This document shows positions 1 to 10,600 of a stretch of 64,000 bases of DNA, piece after piece. Every line of letters starts with the position of its first letter. The stretch's first letter is position 1. The stretch covers positions 9,796,001 to 9,860,000 of the forward strand of contig NC_134426.1 of the NCBI RefSeq assembly GCF_030867145.1, written 5' to 3'. The position numbers were made by a program, and so were the translations under genes. This DNA comes from Opisthocomus hoazin (Eukaryota; Chordata; Aves; Opisthocomiformes; Opisthocomidae). Below the pieces are notes generated by a model. It was not told the DNA's origin. It made no database searches and saw only the letters and a program-made list of their open reading frames with translations.

Positions 1-33
1 AATTAGAAGATGCTTTACAAAGACATTAAAAAA
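1..33 (+). CDS. ANKRD26-like (copy A) exon, 3' part
   Basis: This is the last 33 bases of the exon that is complete at 34,187-34,419. It ends at a strong donor (AAAAAA|gtaagt) in phase 2. Confidence 0.75.
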
Positions 34-3000
34 GTAAGTCCAAATGTCTTCTGTTTTTCCCCCACGTTATGGGAATACGACCCTCTTCTTCGTGGCTTTT
101 CCACCCCACTTCCCTTTCTTGGATCTGGACAGCAGGATGCGTACGCTCAAGACGGCGTACTTCTCAGAAGAGCACGCCTTGGGCTCTCCCATTATGGAGG
201 CCTGTTTGCCTTTCTCTTTACTGACCCTGAAGTAACACAACAAATCAGGCCTGTCTGCAGGACATTTTGGTTCTTTTTCTTCAAACAGTTTTTTGTAGCC
301 GTCTCTCCTTGCTGCATGGTGGTGGAAAAGAGGAGCTTCATTTCTGCTGCTCTTCTGCTCCACCTTAGGATAGACGCACTTGGAAAGGCAGAGGGGACAC
401 AAGAGGAGTCTGTGAGGCAACAGGACTTTGTTCAGCTGCCGTTATGGCGGTGCATCGTCGGTTGGAGTTCACAGCAGGGGGAGGGAGGGAGCCTGCAGTC
501 CCTACCACCTTCAAGGAAAGGTCCTACAAGGGAAGATATAAGACAGGTTGCTCAGAAGAGCCCGAGAAGCAGTACCTTTGGGTGGCTGGGAAGTTTGTGT
601 GCATGAGTCCAACAGCGCAGCATCACCCTTGGGGAACACCTTTGTGCCACGATGAGTAACAGCCGTTCTTGCATGCTCCTGCCTTTTTCACAGGGCTAAT
701 GAGATGTTAGCAGAAGCCGTTGCTAAGAGGCCTCAGGAGCCGCGATGTGGATGCTTCAGTGGCAAGGCAGAGAGTCTGGGCCAGACCACGGCACAGAGCG
801 GAAACCCATCGGGCTCAGGTAAGCAGCTCCAGATGTGGCTCTTCAGTGGTCAGGTGGGCTTGAAGAATTGAACCGATTTCAGGACCCTTGCTCCTCTGGA
901 GTCTTGAGCTCCCAAAGCGCTGATTTGCTTTTGAGGCTTTGTCTGCATAAGGTGGGTGGGCACAGAAGGTGTTCTGGCAGGACAAATTCTACCTATGTCC
1001 ACCTGGGAAGGATGGACCCGTGCTGTGCTGAGAGAATTCCTTGGCCTGGCTTCGATAGTGGAGCTTTGTCTGCTCAAAGACACACGATCCTGTGCTTTGG
1101 TGGGGAGGAAGGCAGAAGCTGGTGCAAAACCTTGTGCTCCAGAAAAGCCCTCTGCTGAGCTTCCTGGGAAAACGGGGCACTTGAGGGCAAAGGGGCCTCA
1201 GGGCTCTGAAGTGTAAGCAGATGCCATTTGGGTGGGTTCATCTGTTGTGCGCGGTCGTGAAGATGAAACTGCATCTGCTGGGGATCCTCCCTGCGCATCT
1301 CCTGCTCCTCGGCAAAAGAACAATAAAGCCCAGGACGTGCCCTCGCAGGCCAACACCGCCTGACTGTGGCGCTTGCAACAGCAGCTATTAGAGGGGAACT
1401 CAATACTCCTGGAAGCTTGTCAGAATTGTTTGTCTGCCCCGATCCTCCCGTGCTTTCCCATGGCGTCCCTGCGTGAGCCCCCACAGCATGGGGCTCAGCA
1501 AGGCTCCATGGCTGGGGACAGCAGAGCCCTGGCAGCTGTCCCCCGCCTGCCTCCCCAGCGAGGGGGTCTCCGCTCTGCTGGAGGGGCCACGGTCGCCGTC
1601 CCAGCTCGGGGGAGGCCAGCTCGGCCTGCGGGACTCTCCTCAGCGTGGGTGTGGGGGCCGGGGGTCAGGCCGGGGGCCAGCTAGGGGGGTCTGGGGGAGG
1701 CCCGGTGCCAGTCCCGGGCAGGGCGGGCGTCCCCGGGGGCTCTCCCTGGGGCCGGGGCAGCCGAGCCCTGCCCGGAGCTGCTCCATGCTGCGGGGCCGGG
1801 GGCCTGGGGCTCGGGCAGGGCGGGGGCTCCATGGAGAGCGGCCTGGAAGAGGGCCCGGGGCCTGGGCTGGGAGTGGGCTGGGCGGCAGTGGCCTGGGCAG
1901 GGCACGGGGGATGCTGGGAGCTGTAGTCCCCGGCCCTGGGGCATGCTGGGAGCTGCAGTCCCTCTCCCCCACCCCGGGGCATGCTGGGAGCTGCAGTGCC
2001 TCTCCCCCACGCCGGGGCATGCTGGGAGCTGCAGTCCCTCCCTGGGCACTGAGCGCCCCGTCATGACGCCGGGGGATGGCCTGTCCTCTGTCCCTGCCCG
2101 CAGGGACACTGCGCTGGGCTGACCTTGGCTGGGAAGAGAGCCTCCACTCGGGGACACTGATTCAGTGGAGGAAAAGAAGGTTATCAGGAGTAGTCAGCAT
2201 GGATTCACCAAGGGGAAATCATGCCTGACCAGTCTGATAGCTTTTTACGATGGCATGACTGGATGGGTAGATGAGGAGAGAGCCGTGGATGTTGTCTACC
2301 TAGACTTCAGCAAGACTTTCGACACTGTCTCCCAGAACATCCTCCTAGGGTAGCTCAGGAAGTGTGGGCTGGATGAGTGGTCGGTGAGGTGGATTGGGAA
2401 CTGGCTGAATGGCAGAACTCAGAGGGTTGTCATCAGCGGTGCTGAGTCTAGTTGGAGGCCGGTCACTAGTGGTGTCCCCCAGGGGTCAGTACTGGGCCCA
2501 GTCTTGTTTAACTTCTTCATCAATGACCTGGATGAAGAGTTAGAGTGTACGCTCAGCAAGTTTGCTAATGACACCAAACTGGGAGGAGTGATGGATACAC
2601 TGTCAGGCTGTGCTGCCATTAAGCGTGACCTGGACAGGCTGGAAAGCTGGGCAGAGAGGAACCTGATAAGGTTCAACAAGGGCAAATGCAGGGTCCTGCA
2701 CCTGGGGAGGAACAACCCCAGGCACCAGTACAGGCTTGGGGCTGAGCTGCTGGAGAGCATCTCTGTGGAGAGGGACCTAGGTGGCCTGGTGGACGACAGG
2801 TTGACCATGAGCCAGCAGTGTGCCCTGGCTGCCAAGAAGGCCAATGGTCTCCTGGGGTGTATTAGGAGGAGTGTGGCCAGCAGGTCCAGGGAGGTTCTCC
2901 TTCCCATCTACACTGCCCTAGTGAGGCCCCATCTGCAGTGCTGTGTCCATTTCAAGAGAGATGAAGAGCTACTGCAGAGAGTCCAGCGGAGGGCTACGAG

Positions 3001-6000
3001 GATGATGAGGGGACTGGAGCTTCTCTCCTACTAGGAGAGGCTGAGAGAGCTGGGCTTGTTCAGCCTGAAGAAGAGAAGGCTGCGAGGGGACCTTAGAAAT
3101 GCCTCTAAGTATCTGCAGGGTGGGTGTCAGGAGGACGTGGCCAGACTCTTTCCAGTGGTGCCCAGCGACAGGACAAGGGGCAACGCGCACAAACTGAAGC
3201 AGAGGAATTTCCGTCTGAACATGAGGAAGAACTTCTTCCCTCTGAGGGTGACGGAGTCCTGGAACAGGCTGCCCAGGGAGGCTGTGGAGTCTCCTTCTCT
3301 GGAGATATTCAAGACCTGCCTGGACGCAGTCCTGTGCAGCCTGGTCTAGGTGACCCTTCTTCGGCAGAGGGGTTGGACTAGATGATCCACAGAGGTCCCT
3401 TCCAAACCTGAACACAGCAAAACTCTGTTATCCTTGTAGAACCGGCCCCATGCTCAGCCCTGCAAGCGCCCGAGCACCGGGAGGAAGGGGTGAGCGAGCG
3501 GAGAGTGAGCGCTAAGTCACGGTTTCAACACGCAGAGAAGATCCAGAATTTTAGCAAGGCTTTCTGCAGCGGTAAACAGGCTCTTCAGCAAAATGAACGC
3601 TTCGGTAGGAGGCATTCCTTGCCTTTTATTTTAAATAACAAAACTGAAAATCCAATATCAAAATCCTTGTTTGAAACAGAGGTTTGGGGTTGTGTTTTTG
3701 GTTTTTTTTGCCAGATTGGGACCAAGAAAGAAGGTATGTTTTTATTTGTGTCTGAATAAAAGTCAAATTTAAGCTGAAATTTCCTGTGCCCAGCATGAAG
3801 CTGAAAAGGGAAAAGTCTTTGTTCACCTTTTCTATAAGGAAAACTGTCTTCTTGCTAGTTCTGCTTAGGATTAGGATACCAGTGTATATGCGGACAAATT
3901 TCTGTCAGTCTGCTCCTAATACATCTTTTCCTATTTCTTGCACTCGAAATACGGGATAGTCTGCATTAACTGGTGTGATGGTTGCAGATGTTTGTTGATT
4001 CAGGCTTGGAGGGTTGGTATACAACCACAATTTTTACTGTACTGGCCATTTCGTAAACATAGGTGCTAGCACAGCACTGATACATGAACTGTGACTGTGT
4101 TTTGGCTTGCAGCAAATTATGAAATTTGTGATGAAAATCAGAAATATGGCTGTTTGGGCTTTTGAAAACTTACCCTAGCTGTTTGTGAAACCCATACCTA
4201 AATATCCGAGGTGAGGCATTTTCCATATTCTAGAGGTAAACTGAGTCTCTGGAATAACTATGGAGGGACCGCTGTAATAAACAGAGCACTGCTATTGAGC
4301 CTGGATCTCCAGAAACATAAACCTCTACCATTTGAATAAGAGAAGATGTTCCCATACGTCTGGGGAACTCCTCTCTCTGCTGTCGCACGCGTACACCTGT
4401 GCATAAGGGCAGTGCAATTTTGGAACCCTTATTCCTGTGAACCCTTATTCCTCTCTGAGCTTGGTGGAGGTCAAAGTCCAGACCAGGGCTGGTGACCAGG
4501 TGTTTTTCCTGTTCTGTACAGACAAAATTGAGTTACAGAAGGCCATGGAACACAACAGCAGACTGGACAAGGAAATCCTGGCCCTGCAAGCATGGGTCCA
4601 AGCACCTGACTTGGAAAGGAAAGCATTCCTTGATTTGGTGAGTAGCCATCTCCCGCTGCCGGGTCTCCTGCGGCACCGAGGAGCCTTTGCGTGGCCGACA
4701 GCCCCGGGCTGGCTCTGGACATTCCACCTCGCTCCTTCACCTGCCTCGCCGCTCTGATTTCCCCTCTCTTTTTCTGCAGTAAGTCTTTCCAGAGTTGCGG
4801 TTCTGACGTTGTGTGACTCATGGAGTAACAGACTTTGGGAAATGGGCAGAATAATTATCCAAAGAGTGCTTTAAGGCAGCTGCTGTTACTGCAGCCCTGA
4901 AAAAAGGTGGCTCTCAGAGCATCCTCTGGTGCAGGAAGGGTTCGATGCCTCGCCAAACGGAGGGGGCTGCGCGGGCTCACACTGCGTATGTGCTTTAGGG
5001 CTTGCAGCAGAGTCCTGAAAGACGCGAGCAGGATCGACTCTGTGCTTGCTGTTACTGGCCAACGTCTGCACACATTTAAGCAAGCAAACAGAGTACGCAA
5101 CATTCCTATCTTTTCCTAGGGACTGTTATTAAAGACAACAAATAAGTTAGTCTAAACCCCAATACCTAGCCATTTTTAAACAATTTTTAATTTATGCTTA
5201 TGTTTTGATACCTCTCTACCTCTTTGGATTTTTATTGTGGCTGCGTTGACTTGCTCAGTAGCAGATAAACTTATTCCTTTTCTTTTTGTGTTGGCTTTCT
5301 TAAGTGACTGTCATTACCGTTAATGTTTGACGTAATGAATTTAGGATTCTCTAAATGCAGTAGTCTTTATCAACAAGATAGTTCCTTACCGAGATTGCCA
5401 ACAGTGAATGAACACAACAGTCTGTTTCCCATTAAAAATTGTCATTTGGCACAGATTTGCTGTCTGTTCTTAGCTCCAATTCTTTATATCAGTCCTTCAG
5501 CAGCCTGTAATTGGTTGCCGGCAGCCTATAATTACTTATGCTGCCCCAGCACAGATAGCTCAGCAGATGTCTTGCTGGTCTCTTGGATCAAAATGAGTAT
5601 TTTTAAATCAATAGAAGTATCTCTGACAGTACCATGCCCATCTCTTTATGATAATATTGAAAACTTACTTTCTTGAATATAATTTATTCACATTTGAGGA
5701 TTTAAAAATTTGAGTATGTAGTTCTGTTCCTTCCGTTGAAAGAAGTTGCTGGTTCTTCCTTAGCATAGCCTCTAAGCGCGTCTGTAATCTCAAAGCTTGT
5801 ATTTGCAGGACAGTCTGTTTCTGGGTCTGCAAAAACATTATGTAATTTAGTTCGTACTGCTCAGTTTACTTTTTTTTAATTCCAGATAACATTGTATTTG
5901 CTTTAGCACACTGCTTCTTTCGGTCGCTATGTATACATACACTTTTGTCTGTATACCTATGTTTTTATTACATATAAAGAGAGAAATACATAGACACAAA

Positions 6001-7443
6001 AAATTTGCAGAGAAGTGTAAGATATTGTTTTCTCTGTACAGAAAAATAATGCAGCCAGAGTGAGACTGCTTCCAACCAACCACGTTGTTAAGCTAAAAGC
6101 AAATTACCTTTATTCCTTAGGAATGAGGTTTAACTGTTGGCACAGAAGTTAGAAACCCACCATTTTTAGTATGTAGAAGCTGAAACTGTACTTTGTTAGG
6201 AGACACAGAAGTTCTGCATCCTGAGGTCTTTTTGCTGCCGGTGAGTTCCGGACAGCAGGGTGAGGAGCAGGCTGGACAGCTGGCTCTGGCTTGGTGGTGT
6301 GTGGGAGACCGACCCCATCCCTGCCATGTGCTCCACCAGTTGGTGTACTGAGCCTTAACCCTGCAGGATTTGGCATCTGCGTGGCGTGAGCGGGCTCGCC
6401 AGGCGCCTGTGGGTGTGGGTGGAGGCATAGCACGAGGCTGAAGAAAGGAAAAATGCTTGCTGAGAAGGTGGCCTGTGAACGCTTTGCGAGAGCTGGTAGC
6501 TTCAGAGACTAGCAGAGCTGCTAAATCTGTGAAAAATGATAAAGTGGGGACGGCAGTGTTCTGCTGAACCCATGCGAGGTCCGTGGCATCGACTGTGTGA
6601 GGCTCAGCTGGCACCCATGGGTGCTGCTGGCCACGCTTGAAGAGCACGGGATGGTACCTGCATCTGGTGAAGGTGAGCACCCTTTGTGGGGCTTCACCAA
6701 CACCCGGCCAGAAGTCACTGCGGTACGACCCCGTGCTTGTGAGTCGATGGCTGGGGTTTGCTTCCCGGCTGCTGCTCCAACTGGTAGCCAAGAGCGAGTG
6801 TGAGTGAGTGTGTGAGTGAGTGTGTGACGTGAACAGTTACCTGCTAATAACAGTATTCTATTGATCCCATCGATAACAGCAAAGGCCAAAAGGCATCCTC
6901 AGAAACAGTGATTGTCTACCCCTCTGCACCCAGTCCTGTTCGGTAAAAGGGAAAGTACGACATGTGCGTGATCAGTAATTGAAATAAATGGAGAAAAATC
7001 ACTTACCCTTGAACATAGCAGCGTTCCCCCTTTTACTGCTTTTAGCTCTCTGAATAGTCTGAGGCCGCCCGGTTGGAGCAGCCGCATGATCTCAACCGAT
7101 CCCTCAAGCTGAGTGGGTAATATTAATAAATCTGCGGCGTATCTACAGCGAATTTGAGGGGAATCTTAATTCTCTAAGACAGCAAGATGAACCTTCACCA
7201 AAAATACAAGCAAGTGTTTTCCTTTTGAAGGATGAACAGCTCAAAGAGGAGATCTCCGAGTATCAGAAGAGCGAGAAGCAAGGACTCCTGTTGCCTGCGC
7301 CAGCCGAGACTGAAGAAGTCGCAGCGTGTGTGGAGTCCTGGCTGGACGAGAGGGGACATAGTTTGGTGCGGTTGAGCAACCCAGGCTTGGTAACGGAGAC
7401 AGACCTTGAAAGTAGCGAACACGGAACACTGCTACAGAAGTAG
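1..7443 (+). CDS. ANKRD26-like coiled-coil protein, upstream copy, 3' exons only
   Basis: Exons 1-33, 694-818, 4,522-4,637 and 7,231-7,443 join in compatible phases (2/1, 1/2, 0/0). The encoded peptide resembles the C-terminal coiled coil of the ANKRD26/CCDC144 family: charged heptads, an 'ANEMLAEAV' stretch comparable to the 'TNERLAEVN' part of ANKRD26, then a short K/E-rich helix. ANKRD26 acts at the centriole distal appendages in mammals; whether this avian paralogue does is unknown. The gene body upstream lies outside the window. The last exon runs into the LTR of provirus X and ends at TAG 7,441-7,443. Assignment to the ANKRD26 family is by remembered similarity; the function of the paralogue is not established. 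Confidence 0.6.
694..818 (+). CDS. ANKRD26-like (copy A) exon
   Basis: The acceptor is ttttcacag|GGCTAAT and the donor is GGCTCAG|gtaagc. The exon enters in phase 2 and leaves in phase 1. It encodes a short helix ([11 protein letters not shown]) followed by a Cys/Gly/Ser-rich tail. If the donor is not used, the frame stops about 40 bases into the intron, and an AATAAA lies at 1,322. Confidence 0.7.
1322..1327 (+). promoter_or_regulatory. Possible polyadenylation hexamer (alternative early 3' end)
   Basis: AATAAA lies 504 bases after the donor of the preceding exon, and copy B keeps the same hexamer at 35,712-35,717. Retention of the intron would give a stop soon after 818 and could use this site. 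This is inference from position only. Confidence 0.3.
1470..2140. other. GC-rich, CpG-rich block ending in a motif array
   Basis: The block is very GC-rich, with long open frames on both strands that lack any protein-like composition, so none is called. It ends in four tandem ZNF143/Staf-like units and abuts the CR1 fragment. It could be a CpG island or promoter. No transcript start can be placed from sequence alone. Confidence 0.6.
1910..2040 (+). repeat. Tandem array of four ZNF143/Staf-like units (copy A)
   Basis: The core ATGCTGGGAGCTGCAGTCCC recurs at 1,911, 1,943, 1,981 and 2,019, about 38 bp apart. Its reverse complement (GGGACTGCAGCTCCCAGCAT) resembles the vertebrate ACTACAATTCCCAGAATGC element bound by ZNF143/ZNF76. 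The first unit (GCTGTAGTCCC) is closest to that consensus. Confidence 0.75.
2150..3415 (+). mobile_element. CR1 LINE, 3' part of ORF2 plus 3' end (copy A)
   Basis: This is a truncated CR1 element carrying the C-terminal half of the reverse transcriptase and the 3' tail (GGACTAGATGATC followed by GGTCCCTTCCAA). Visible RT motifs are the [10 protein letters not shown] box and the metal-binding box, which reads FAND here instead of FADD. In-frame stops lie after 2,350 and near 3,033, so it is a dead copy. It integrated before the segmental duplication, because copy B shares it. The exact 5' boundary is uncertain. Confidence 0.9.
3450..4521. other. Intron, no additional feature seen
   Basis: AT-rich intronic sequence between the CR1 and the next ANKRD26-like exon. 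No coding or RNA feature could be supported on either strand. Confidence 0.5.
4522..4637 (+). CDS. ANKRD26-like (copy A) coiled-coil exon
   Basis: The acceptor is ttctgtacag|ACAAAATTG and the donor is GATTTG|gtgagt. It enters in phase 1, matching the exon ending at 818, and leaves in phase 0. It encodes 38 codons of charged helix ([18 protein letters not shown]). The sequence is virtually unchanged in copy B (39,067-39,182). Confidence 0.7.
6797..6830 (+). repeat. GAGT/GTGT microsatellite (copy A)
   Basis: An imperfect (GTGA)n/(GT)n tract. The corresponding tract in copy B (41,337-41,377) is longer by about two units. Confidence 0.7.
7231..7443 (+). CDS. Host-LTR hybrid terminal exon (copy A)
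   Basis: The acceptor is ttttccttttgaag|GATGAA in phase 0. About 33 host codons ([17 protein letters not shown] then a Pro/Ala/Glu-rich stretch) run to the LTR boundary at 7,329. The frame stays open for 38 more codons inside U3 and stops at TAG 7,441-7,443. The LTR's AATAAA at 7,636 is in sense orientation. Copy B (41,781-41,993) keeps the frame open as well. No good phase-0 donor is visible before the LTR, so a hybrid terminal exon is the simplest reading, but it needs transcript evidence. Confidence 0.5.
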   Translation, partial: DEQLKEEISEYQKSEKQGLLLPAPAETEEVAACVESWLDERGHSLVRLSNPGLVTETDLESSEHGTLLQK

Positions 7444-7696
7444 AGTGGCGAACACGGAACACTGGAGCAGGGGGACTGCCACGTTGTTGCTTCCTGCCTT
7501 ATTGTCGCTTCCGCATCGAGATGCAGCTCTGCACCAATCACAGCGATTTGTAGCTATTTTGACTATATATGGTGAAGATAACTAACCAATCAGAGGCTGT
7601 AACTGCTTTGCTATATAAACCTTGTTTTGCTGACTAATAAAGGAGAACGACCATACTCACATTGAGATTTCATTGTTACTCCGGGTCCGTCTCCCA
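7329..7696 (+). mobile_element. 5' LTR of provirus X (copy A)
   Basis: It begins TGTGGAGTCC and the part shared with the 3' LTR ends GTCTCCCA. A CCAAT box (aaccaatcag) lies near 7,583, a TATATAAA at 7,612-7,619 and an AATAAA at 7,636-7,641. The true end could be 7,704 (...CTCCAACA), which would leave the usual two-base gap before the PBS. Confidence 0.85.
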
Positions 7697-7706
7697 CTCC
7701 AACAAC

Positions 7707-7725
7707 TGGTAGCAGAGGATGGTTT
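7707..7725 (+). promoter_or_regulatory. Primer binding site complementary to initiator methionine tRNA
   Basis: TGGTAGCAGAGGATGGTTT is the exact reverse complement of the last 19 bases, including CCA, of vertebrate initiator tRNA-Met as I remember it. The match breaks at the next base. Copy B keeps it at 42,257-42,275. Confidence 0.7.
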
Positions 7726-7799
7726 AGTTTCCTGCGGCAAAAAATGATTCATCTTCCTGCAGAATCTCCGAGTCTGCGGTAAGCAGCTAGAGGAGGGGA

Positions 7800-8750
7800 G
7801 TGGGAAAACAACGGCTGGGAGTGGTGTTACCTGGGTGCAGCGTCGCAGGGCAGACACGGACGGCCGCCTCCCAGGGAGTAAACGAGCCCCACTGGTGCTG
7901 CCTGGCGCAGCTAAAATTGAACGTGGAGGCCGGGGTCACAAGCATGGAGATAGAGGCTGCGGCAACGTTGCTCGTCGGTATGCTCTCTAAGAGAGGAATA
8001 GACGCAACGGCAAAGCAACTCGTGAAGTTGATTGGGCCAGGGAGGAGATGGGGTCCACACTGATATAGGAAGAGTCAGCAGTGGTTAAGCTCCTCCAACC
8101 CATCCTCTCCGTGAGATGGTTACAATATGACTCACCTACCTTGAAGTTTTTGTTGCTGCTGCACCGAGAAAGGACTTAAGCTGTTACTTCTGCTTTCGCT
8201 ACATTAACACCCGAGGGAGGGACCTGCTTGGCAACAACTCTGCTGTTTCAGGGTCCTAGCCTCCTTATGCCATCTTTGAAAGCAGGAGGGGGTCCGAGTC
8301 AGCAGCCCGTGGAGGAAGGGAAACCTGCGGTCCAGGAAAAGCAGTACGCGCGGCGAGACCCACTGGCACAGGGTTTTCCACCCCCACAGCCAGAGTCACC
8401 ACCACCGCCACCGCGCCGCGGAGAGGGATGTGCTGAGGCGCCACCGCCCGCAGGTTGGCCGGGTGCCGCCGCTGCCCCTTCCGATCGTCCCATGTCCCCG
8501 AATCCTATACCGCGGTATCCTCCACTTCCTCTGCCTACGCCGCCGTCTCCAAGGACTCCAGTGACTCGTTGTACAGATGAGAAGATTACGGATACTTTGC
8601 TGCCGGAGCCACCAGTCCCTAACCCATATAACCCGTTTTCTCTTCCAGCCCCACCTTGCGCCGTGCCGTGGAATGGGGGGTTGGGAACCAGGGGAGGGTC
8701 GGGGGTACGGTGGAGAGGGATAGCTAAAGTGGGGTGTGAACTGTAAGGGG
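7800..8750 (+). pseudogene. Retroviral gag remnant (copy A)
   Basis: The frame 7,800-8,063 contains a matrix-like helix segment (AATLLVGMLSKRG then a Lys-rich end) and stops. A second frame, 8,228-8,746, is rich in Pro with several PPPP-type runs, as in the region between MA and CA. The capsid part after 8,760 is broken by stops. Confidence 0.6.
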
Positions 8751-8759
8751 GATAACCAC

Positions 8760-10600
8760 AACACCAGCGAGTGCAAAAAATCAGGAAACAGATCAGTTGT
8801 TCGACTTGGATGTGTGGCAGAGAATCGTGGACTCTGTGCATGCAGGTTGGCAACAAAGAGGAGCGAAAATTAGTCCCTGTTTTTCGAGCTGTTGTTAGCC
8901 TGACTCAGAAGTAATGGAGTGCCCGCGGAATCACCGCGTGTTTTTGGTATTTTAACTTGGAAGGTGTTAGGAGAGTTACCTTTTAAACATACTTCAAGGC
9001 GTGATGTGAATGCGAGCCGAGTATAAACAACTTGGCGTTTGGTTTATGAAGCGTTAAAAAATGTGTTAGCAGAGAAAAAAAGTGGCCAGAGTCATTCAGA
9101 AAAGTCCTTTTGTTGCAAATGTACCACCTGAAAAAAGCCGTGAGAAGGGGCTGGGTCCAACAGACCCTGAACAGGAATTGGGTCTGTGCCTCGCCTCCGG
9201 CTTACTGGAGAATGGGACAGTCACCAAAAAAAGGAGCGAAGGCTCCATTAAAAATTTTTTTACAGTGAAGTTTGAAAGAACAAAGTCTTGCAGTTTAAAA
9301 TCCCTGAGAAAATCATTACTTGGAAATCAGTGCATACAGCTTTAAATGCTCTAAAACTTACAGAGACTATCTTAGAAGCAGCTGCTATACCTCTGTCCTT
9401 ATCTCAAAAAAAGGACAGAGCAGCAGTCTGTTGAAATTTAACCCTACATACGACGAAATTCCTACCGAACATGAGAAATGCGGGAAGTAAATCTGCCAAA
9501 ACCTGACGATCCTTTGAATCCAGAGAAATGGGAAGTGGGGTGTAAAATCCGGCATCCCAAAAGTGCACGACAGGGTCTCTCGACAGCAATTGGCGTACCC
9601 GACCTGAGATCAAAACGAGGTTTAATTCCAACATAAAACTGCACAGTCCCTCAGACGCTGTACAGCCGCCGCACCAGCAGTCACCGCATCGAACGGGTCA
9701 GCAAACCTTACACCTGGTGGGGCACATGGCTCCCCCCGGGCAACCGGCGGCACGGTTCCCCCCACACCCCACTCCCCCTTCCCTTGATCGCAGTGCGCCG
9801 GCCCGTCCCGGCCAGCCCAGAAGCGGCACGGCGAGAACCATCTTTCTGACATTCAAGGACTTGGTTACCAAAAAATGTATACATTCCAATTACTGCAGTA
9901 GAATTCCTTCTGAACAAACAGCTGGACTTTATTATCTTTCCAGGGTTCAGATGGTCTACCTAGATAATGTTATTCACTCTGCTGAAAGGTGAAAATATTG
10001 ACTTTACAGCTGAAGATTTGTCCCCTCTATTTACTTTGTTAAAAGGGACTCAGATTTATTATTTTCCCGAAGATCAATGCCAAAAGCAAAAACTGTTCTA
10101 CAAAAGATTTCAGATTGAATTGCAATTGCCTTTACCTTCAGAATTAATGTCGAATTGCCAACAAATTTTTATATCATTTATGAAGGTTTTGTTTTACAGC
10201 CTTACCCTCTTTTCGATCAGTGATGTGTTATCACGCAGCAGTTGAAGACTCTGGAATGAATGTTTTTGTCTCATACGCCCATGAAAACATTGACTTCAAA
10301 GGTACACATCATAGTGTCCTTAATAGCACAAGGTTGGAATCGCTGTCAGCAAGTTAATACTATTTACCTGCTGCTGGCTAAAGATGACTTTGTGGTATTA
10401 AACAGAGAATCCTTATTGCTGCAAGCCGCTCTAGCTGATTATTTAAATAACATACATTATACCCTTCCACAACATAAGCTGTTACATTCCCTCTCTCAAA
10501 TTTCATTGCAGCCAAAAAACCGATGTGTTTCTGTTCCTATTAAAGGAACACGAACAGTGTTTTGGAAACAAACAAATTCATCAGATTAGCAATCATCTAT
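8760..10600 (+). pseudogene. Decayed capsid/pro/pol remnant (copy A)
   Basis: Short frames in changing phases are interrupted by many stops. A capsid-like fragment may lie near 8,790-8,870. The segment before 10,600 reads like polymerase connection sequence, but the catalytic palm of RT is not recognisable. A GC-rich stretch at 9,715-9,830 looks out of place in the AT-rich interior. Confidence 0.45.

Noticed and set aside
1910-2040. Repeat array considered as CRISPR-like
   Set aside because: Spacers are themselves repetitive, units are GC-rich and variable, and the context is a vertebrate genome.
1473-2157. Several open frames of 100-200 codons on both strands (and the matching set at 35,863-36,703)
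   Set aside because: All come from GC-rich sequence lacking stop codons; translations are Gly/Pro/Ala/Arg runs and the frames change between copies.
7151-7230. Longer version of the ANKRD26-like exon starting after tatctacag
   Set aside because: The frame is open, but this acceptor would need two bases from the previous exon, which ends in phase 0; the acceptor at 7,230 fits.
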